From contig NW_022881614.1 in assembly GCF_003369915.1 (NCBI RefSeq), forward strand, positions 28,589,326-28,653,325: a stretch of DNA of 64,000 bases. The letters run 5' to 3'. Shown here one piece after another: positions 33,801 through 42,800 of the stretch; the stretch's first letter is position 1, and each line of letters opens with the position of its first letter. This DNA is from Drosophila miranda (lineage: Eukaryota; Arthropoda; Insecta; Diptera; Drosophilidae). The notes beneath the pieces were generated by a model. The model saw only the letters and a list, made by a program, of their open reading frames with translations. It was not told where the DNA came from and made no database searches. Made by a program: the position numbers and the translations under genes.

Positions 33801-36800
33801 TTGTCTCGAACGCCGTTCGCCAGCTGCAGTATTGCGTCACTGAGCGAGCCGCCTTGGACTGCGTGGAGTTGTATGCCACCGAACAGCGGCGCGGCAGCAC
33901 TGGCGGCTATTGCCGCGATGCCCACAAAACGTTCGACCGCGAGATGATGTATCAGCGCAAGGCGGAGAGCATGTTCAACGAAGAGAACTGCTTCAAGGTG
34001 TTCATCGTAAGTAGTGCTGAAAACCCTTACGCCAAAAAAATAATACTATAACGAATCGTGTGCGCTATCTTGCAGTACAAAATTAGCTGTCGCGTTACCA
34101 TCGAACTGCTCGACTCGGAGCCCGAAGAGGCGGACAAGCCGGCGCTGAAGGCCCAAAAGTTCAGCAAATACGTCGAGAGAGTAGCGAATCCAGGTCTCGG
34201 CGGCAGTGGCAGTGGGAATAGTGCAGCCCTGAGCAGCGACAACATTGTGGAAGAGTCCGACATCAAGACGGAGGAGGAGGATGAAAATGCCGAGGTGAGT
34301 GTTGGGCAGGAGGAGCTGGGCAGCAGCAGTATTTGTGCCAAAGCCAGAGCCAGATCCGCTTTGCGTGTGTGCTGGAAGAGGGGTTAACCATGTTGTTTGT
34401 GTATTCTGCTATTCATTTATGTTTTATTTCCCGATTCGTATCCTCCTCTGTTGTGATTTAAGTACTTTTCACTGTACATACCATACTACACCATACCATT
34501 ACATAACATAACAAAACATACATTGAACAAGTATAGTTTAGACCGTAGACCCACAAAAAATGGACCGACTACTGAACCACCAACTCAACCAACCCACCTT
34601 GTATATATATTAGTTTTGGTTAAGTCTGTTATCTGTTGTTGTATATCTATCTATCTGTCGCCTTTTGCCGTTGCACACGCTTAAGTTTTTTTCTCTTCTC
34701 GTTTTGCTAGGCTCGGTGCACACATTTTTTGTTGTTGTTTGTTTAAATACTTTAATACTCTTTTTTTCGATATTTTTTTCAATTATATTCCGTTTGGATA
34801 TCGTTTATCAACATGCCAATTGCCAACTTTTGCCAATCGACCACATACATATCGATTAATACAATCGATTGAAAAATACCAAAACAAACAAATTAAAAGC
34901 AATTAAAAAGAACGAGAAAATATTCACTAATCTAATTAATGCTTTTTTGCATTCTTTTCTCTCATTTTTTTTCAATTTATTTTTTCCTACCAGGTCAATT
35001 CCAAGGCTTGAAATAACAAAATAGTTTTGATAATTTCATTAAATAAGAAGAAGAAAAAGTCATATTGCAAAATGAAATAGTAATAAATGAATTTGTTTTT
35101 CGATTACCAGAACAAAACAAAAATACCAAAACTTACATCGCAATAGCAACCGTAACACCAACAACCTTTTCACCCATCACTACCACTACCACGCCCACAC
35201 CCACACCCACATTCACACCGACACATGCATAAGAATGTAAAGAACCGTTCGACCAAGCAATAACAAGCAACAATAATGATGAGAAACCGAATTGTCACCC
35301 AAATAAATGTAGCACTTACCACCCACCCACCATACCATACCACACCACACCACTCACGCATACACATAGACACCTGCCAGCATACATATTGTACATACCT
35401 AATGTAAAATAGTAGAACAACAACAATAATTATAAACGTAGGCACGCGCTTGCATTTGTTTCTGATTTTGTTATGCCTTGAGTTTGTCTCCTTAGTGCTC
35501 TATCTCGGAGGTCAATAGGTCAGTCTCGCGTCGCGAAGATACTCTTCTCGGGAAGATGAAAGAAAGACAGTGTGTGTGTGTGTTGGTTGGGAATGACAGA
35601 GGATGAGGTATGAGAAAAGGATACAAGATTGCGGTGTGAAGTTGTTCAGTTCCAGTGTTGAGCAGGCCTCAATTTTTGGGCTTTGCGACACCACACATAC
35701 ATATATGTAAATATTTATTATCGTGTTTTTATTGTATATAACATTTGGCGTCAACGTACATCGTACATATGTAATTAAGTGTACAAGTTTAGTAGCTAAT
35801 TTTGTAAAGGAAGAATAACAAGCCAAATAATGTCTTCTTAAATTAAATTAAACAGCAGTTCGGTAATAATTTTTACATCTAGGAATTTAAGACAAACACA
35901 CACGAGACTACAAATTACAAATGCCAACACCATAATTGTAAATGAAATCAAAACATAATACAGAATACAATCACCAAATGTGGATATTACCGGAGAGTGA
36001 AAAATCGAGAAAATATATATGGAGCAGCAGCCTATTATTAAATTTAATTAATTAATTGCACTTATTGAAGGTCAAGAGGGTGCCTCTGGGGCGGGGGTGG
36101 GGTTTAGTGCAGCTCAAAGAAAGCAGGTTCAGTAATTTAATTTACTTAAGTTTTAAGCAAGGTAAGTGGTCGTCGCATCGTAGAACTACTCATCATCTCA
36201 ATTGATTAGACGTAAATACTGTAAAAGATTAAGTTTACGTTCGAGTTGAGTTTTGTTGGTATTACTATTCTATGTATATGTGTGTACTATGTAAATGTGA
36301 TTCAGTTGCTCCGTAAATGTGCACGTGTCGATCTTTGGCTTGTCTGGCCTGGTACCACCTCTACTACATCTGTTGTTTGACTTGTGTTTGTTTTTCCTTA
36401 CAACCCAACTCCTCTTTTTCCTCCTATGTACATATGTATTCCTCCTATCTCTTATGTAATGCTCATTGTTAGTAGTGCTACACACACACACAAACGCCTC
36501 CACATACACCTCCACACACACACACACACGCCTCCACATACACCTCCTCCGGGTCCGGATGCGATCCCCAACAGCGCGTTGAAGCTGGCACTTCTTCTAC
36601 TCCCGAGGGAAGTTGCGGGCCTTTTCAACAAATGCCTCCAGGAGGGGACGTTCCCCGAGAGGTGGAAAAGGCAACGGCTGCTACTATTAACCAAGCCGGG
36701 CAAGCCGCCAGGGGTGGCCTCTTCCTACAGGCCCATCTGCCTTCTGGACTACAGGCCCATCTGCCTTCTGGACTCCATGGGAAAAGTCTTCGAAAGGGTG

Positions 36801-39800
36801 ATCGGTGCGAGGCTGAGCGCAGCCATCGAAGCAGCAGGCGGTCTCTCCCAGAACCAATACGGGTTCAGGAAAGGGAGGTCGACGCTGGACGCCATCTTGA
36901 GGGTTGTACAAACGGCGGAGGAAGCCATTGCTGGGACTAGGTGGAGAGGCGGAACCAAGTCCTATTGTCTGGTGGTGACACTGGACATAAGGAACGCCTT
37001 TAACTCGGCCGACTGGACCCGGACGCTGGAGGCACTGAGGTCCTTCAACATCCCGGGCTACCTATTGAATATAGTGCGCAGCTACTTCAGCAACAGGGTG
37101 CTGACAATGCTCTAGGGCATACGAAGTCTCAGCCGGAGTCCCGCAGGGCTCCGTTTTGGGACCTCTGCTCTGGAACGCCATGTACGACGGGGTCCTACGG
37201 CTCCCGATGCCAGCCAACACTAACCTGGTGGGTTTCGCTGACGACGTCGCAATAGTGGCGGTAGCGAAGGAACTTGCCGCAGTGGAGGAGCTTGCCAACG
37301 TCGCCATACAAGCCGTCGAGGCGTGGCTAGCCGCCGCGGGGCTGGAGCTGGCGGCCCAAAAAACGGATGCGGTCCTGATATCCAGCCGTAAAGTGGTCGA
37401 GACCGCCAGAGTGCAGGTTGGTGGGACCGCGATCGAATCGCAGAGGTCCATCAAGTACCTTGGAGTCCTCATCGACACGCGCCTGTCCTTCAAAGATCAT
37501 CTGGAATACGTCCACACGAAGGCCGGTGGGACCGCGGGAGCGCTATCCAGGATGCTGCTAAACACCAGAGGACCAAAGCAGGCAACGAGGAAACTGCTGA
37601 CGAGCGTCGTGACGTCGCAGATGCTCTACGCCGCACCGGTGTGGGCAGAAGCCGCGAAGGTGAGGAGCTACATGCGAGGAGTGGAGGCAACGTACAGACT
37701 GTGCGCCATTAGGATCGCGTGCTACGTGGAGAGTAAGCGAGGAGTTTACGTTCAGCGACCACCAGGCGATCCACTTCGAATGCGGAGCAGCAACGAAAAG
37801 ACAGCTAGCCAAAATTACCGGACCTAAATGGAAGGGCGACCACCTGGATGTGGAAACCTTCACGGAATATCTGCGCAACGCCAGCTGGAGCCCTGCGCGA
37901 GAAACGGCAGAGGGCCTGGCTCAGACTCTGGCGAAGCTCATGGAGGAGGTATGTGATGTGGCAATGCCAAGAAGGAAGCCTTGCAAAAGAGGAGCGCCCT
38001 GCTACTGGTGGAATGCGGAGGTTAACCAGCTAAGGAAAGCCTGCCTACGAGCAAGACGGTGCTACCAGAGAGCACGAGGTCGGCCTGAGTTCGAAACCAG
38101 GGGAGAGGAACTCCGATCAGCGAAAAGAGCCCTTAAACGTGCCATAAAGGAGAGCAAGTCAGCCTGCTTCAGGCAGATATGCGAGGAGGCGGACGTCAAC
38201 CCTTGGGGGACGGCATATAAGGTCGTCACCAAGAGGATAAGGAGCCAGTCAACACCGGAAGTGACCTGCCCGATCCTGCTTCGTAGCATCGTGGAGGCCC
38301 TATTCCCACAGCCCCCGTATAGGGAGGAGAGCGTCTCGAGCCAAGACTCCGAGCTGTGGCAACAGATTTCTGTTGAGGAGGTGATAGCGGTTACCAGGAG
38401 AATTGGGGATAAAAAGGCACCAGGACCGGACGGTATCCCAAACAAGGCATTGAAGCTTGGAGCAACCACCAGACCAGAAGTATTTGTTGACACGTTCAAC
38501 AAATGCCTACGGGAAGGAGTGTTTCCAGAGCAGTGGAAAGTGCAGCGGCCAAAGGAAAAAAGTCCCCGGAGGAACCATCAGGATACCGCCTAATATGTTT
38601 GCTGGATACGGTCGGCAAAACCCTGGAGAGAATCGTCTACAACCGACTGCAAGTTGTGATCCAGGAGAAGGAGGCCTTATCGGAGTCCCAGTACGGATTC
38701 CGGAAGGCCAAATCAACGGTCGACGCCATCAAGGCAGTCACCGACATTGCATCCAGAGCGATCGAGGGAATAAGATGGAGATTTGGCACAAAGGAGTACT
38801 GCGCGGTGGTGACCCTGGATATCCGTAACGCGTTTAACTCAGCGAACTGGTCTCGGATAAACGAGGCGCTCGGGAGAATTGGAGTTCCCACCTACCTGCT
38901 TCGGATAATAGCCAGCTACCTGTCGGGTAGGGTACTGAGGTACGAGACGGAGGAGGGACCAAAGCTCTACAGGGGGACAGCCGGAGTTCCACAGGGATCA
39001 GTCTTAGGACCTCTATTGTGGAACATAATGTACGACGACGTCCTGAGACTCCAGCTCCCGCAGGGATGCACGCTTGTCGGTTTCGCTGACGATCTCGCCC
39101 TGGTCGTGGTAGCCAAAGAGCTCCGAGATGTCGAGGCGACGGCCAACGAGGCAATCCGGATCGTATCCAACTGGATGGAAAACGCGGGATTGGACCTGGC
39201 TGGCCACAAAACGGAGGCTGTACTCATCACGAGTCGGAAGAAGGTGGAGTACGCGACGTTTCGCGTGGGTAATGCGACTATTAAGTCGCAGGAGTCAATC
39301 CGGTACCTAGGCGTGATGCTGGATAACCGATTGAACTACCGGGCCCACATCGAGTACGTGAGTCAAAAAGCCTCCCGGATGCAGGCAGCACTCGCAAGGA
39401 TGCTCCTCAATATTGGTGGACCCAAGGCAGGTCGTCGCATACTCCTGGCGAGAGTAGTGGCCTCGATCCTACTGTACGCTGCGCCGGTGTGGTCTTCATG
39501 AAGCGCGCGCAGGGATGCGAACTAATGCATCGCTAGATGCGTCCATCCGTGCGTCGGAAAGGCGGGCGTCGATAGAAAAATGGCAGGCAAGATGGGACAC
39601 GGCCACAAATGGACGGTGGACCCATAGACTAATCCCGGACATTGAGTCATGGATAGGGCGGAGAAGCGGAGAGATGAACTACCACCTCACCCAATTCCTG
39701 ACGGGTCACGGAGGATACAGGAAGTATCTACATATGTTCAAACACGAGGATACTCCCGAGTGTCCTGAGTGTTCGAATGAGAGCGAGGATCCGGAGCATG

Positions 39801-42800
39801 TGATCTACCACTGCACGAGGTACCGCTCAAGTGCAGAGTATTTCCCACGACCAGAGGAGCTAATGGCGTTCATGACGGAGTCCGACGAGAACTGGCAGCG
39901 CGTTAGCAACACCCTAATAGCCATCCAGAGCGATCTGAGAAGATGCGAAAGGGAGCGACGCGTAGAGGAGAGTGCCTAACGTAGGCAACCCATCCCCGCG
40001 AAGTAATACTTTGCGGTGATCCCGCGGGGAATGAGGTGTGCAGCTGTGCGTGGGGGGGAGTTTAGCTGGGAAGCCCCGAAGGGGTAGTCCAGTTCGTTGA
40101 CTGGTACGGGCCGGTCGCGTCTCTTAGAGATTCTCACCCGCCGTGGCGTATCCATGGAAAAAAAAAACACCTCCACACACACACACACGCCTCCACATAC
40201 ACCTCCACACACACACACACGCCTCCACATACACCTCCACACACACACACACGCCTCCACATACACCTCCACACACACACACACACGCCTCCACATACAC
40301 CTCCACACACCACCCGTGTGGTGAGCGGGCAGTAGAATACCACCACAGCATGTCACAGCTTGTCGTATGAGGCGACTAAGAAGACACGGGGATGTTCTGC
40401 TCCCTCTAAAGAGCACTAAAGCAACTCGTAACCGCCGGCACAAGCCAGGTATCCCCCGGATAGGTCTAACACACTTGTGAAACACCTAGCTAATACGAGA
40501 AGGCGACTAAGACGGAGACCAGTAAAGTCTTAGGATAGGAACTGGACCCCCCTTTTTTTTGGATTGATGACCCCAGGGCTGACGGAAGCCAGCATTCTAG
40601 CACTTTAGTACGCGGAATGAAACCCCGCCGAAATGGCTGCTAGGTTAATGCTGCTTCTGCCCCCGTCCCGTGAAAAATTGGCAAATCTCTAAGCACGCTC
40701 CTTGTTCCGTAGCCATTAAATTGGACGTACAGGCTACGTCGCCCCGCTGCCGGCCCTCCCTGGACCGGAGCAGCACCAAAAAGCTCAGGGCAGCACAGCG
40801 CTGCGCGATCTAGGACGAGAGATCACGCAGCTAGTGGAGATGCTCGAGGATGGCAAGAGGCGATCCATACACCAACCCATGCGGGACTCGATCGAGAGCA
40901 TAAGGGTGCTGTATGAGCTGGTTGCTATCCAGCTGCACGACGAAGGAGCTAAGGCGGTGATCAGGACCCACCAGTCCTCTCAGACGTCACCGATTTTCAG
41001 ACCTCTCCCGGAGCCTAAGAGGAAACAGGCTGCAGGTGCACCAACACCCCGGACAAAGAGGACCAAGGCAGCGGTCGAGGTCCAGACCACACCAGGAGTA
41101 GCAGTTGAAAAGGACGCCCACGCTGAAAGGGAGAGAAAGGAGCCGGAGGAGACCCCATTTCTGACGGTGACCAACCGGCGCAGAAGGAAGAGGCCGCAAA
41201 AGCCGACTGGAGCGCTCGCGGACAAGACGCGACCAAACGCCATCGTCATTGCCACCAAAGGTGAAAAGACCTATGCAGAGATACTGCGCAAGGTTAGGAC
41301 GGACGAAACCCTGCGTGGACTCGGTGATGCGGTCGCCAGGATCAGGAGGACCCAAAAAGGAGAGCTACTTCTACAGCTGAAGATGCAGCGGTAGATGCCC
41401 CCAGTTTAGGAACGCCCTGACTAAAAGATCAGCATGAGGTGTACTCAGCTGAACTTAAACCATTGCGAAGCTGCTCAGTCTCTCCTGAGACAAGCAGTCA
41501 GGGAGAGGAAGACCGAAGTCGTGCTCATCTGCGAGCCATTCAGGGCGATACCAGGAAGCGGTTGGACCAGCAGCAGTTGCGGCAAGGCGGCCATCTGGGC
41601 CGTACAAATCCACCCCCAAAAGATATGCGCAGCCAACGAAGGATTTGTTAGAGCGAGGCTTAGAGAGGTAACCTTCTATAGCTGCTATGCCCCGCCGAGC
41701 TGGGACCTAGCGCGCTTCCAAAGTATGCTAGCGCATATAGCGGAAGACGCGCGCGGAAGAGCCCCCGTAATAATAGCGGGAGACTTTAATGCGTGGTCCG
41801 TAGAGTGGGGCAGTAAGGAAACCAACGCCAGAGGCACGTGTCTGCTCGAGGAATTTGCGTCCTTGGACGTAATACTCGCAAACGATGGCAGGAAGCTAAC
41901 CTACTTCAAGGCGGGTCGAGGGTCCATTATCGACCTAACCTTCATGCGCGTCTCACTCCATAGGGGAGCTACGTGGAGAGTAAGCGAGGAGTTTACGTTC
42001 AGCGACCACCAGGCGATCCACTTCGAATGCGGAGCAGCAACGAAAAGACAGCTAGCCAAAATTACCGGACCTAAATGGAAGGGCGACCACCTGGATGTGG
42101 AAACCTTCACGGAATATCTGCGCAACGCCAGCTGGAGCCCTGCGCGAGAAACGGCAGAGGGCCTGGCTCAGAAACTGGCGAAGCTCATGGAGGAGGTATG
42201 TGATGTGGCAATGCCAAGAAGGAAGCCTTGCAAAAGAGGAGCGCCCTGCTACTGGTGGAATGCGGAGGTTAACCAGCTAAGGAAAGCCTGCCTACGAGCA
42301 AGACGGTGCTACCAGAGAGCACGAGGTCGGCCTGCGTTCGAAACCAGGGGGGGGGAACTCCGGTCAGCGAAAAGAGCCCTTAAACGTGCCATAAAGGAGA
42401 GCAAGTCAGCCTGCTTCAGGCAGATATGCGAGGAGGCGGACGTCAACCCTTGGGGGACGGCATATAAGGTCGTCACCAAGAGGATAAGGAGCCAGTCAAC
42501 ACCGGAAGTGACCTGCCCGATCCTGCTTCGTAGCATCGTGGAGGCCCTATTCCCACAGCACCCGTATAGGGAGGAAAGCGTCTCGAGCCAAGACTCCGAG
42601 CTGTGGCAACAGATTTCTGTTGAGGAGGTGATAGCGGCTACCAGGAGAATTGGGGATAAAAAGGCACCAGGACCGGACGGTATCCCAAACAAGGCATTGA
42701 AGCTTGGAGCAACCACCAGACCAGAAGTATTTGTTGACACGTTCAACAAATGCCTACGGGAAGGAGTGTTTCCAGAGCAGTGGAAAGTGCAGCGGCTAAT

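Noticed and set aside
40124..40370. Cys/Val- and His/Thr-rich ORFs across the AC repeats
   Set aside because: They are translations of (AC)n and its minisatellite unit in all frames; no protein is implied.
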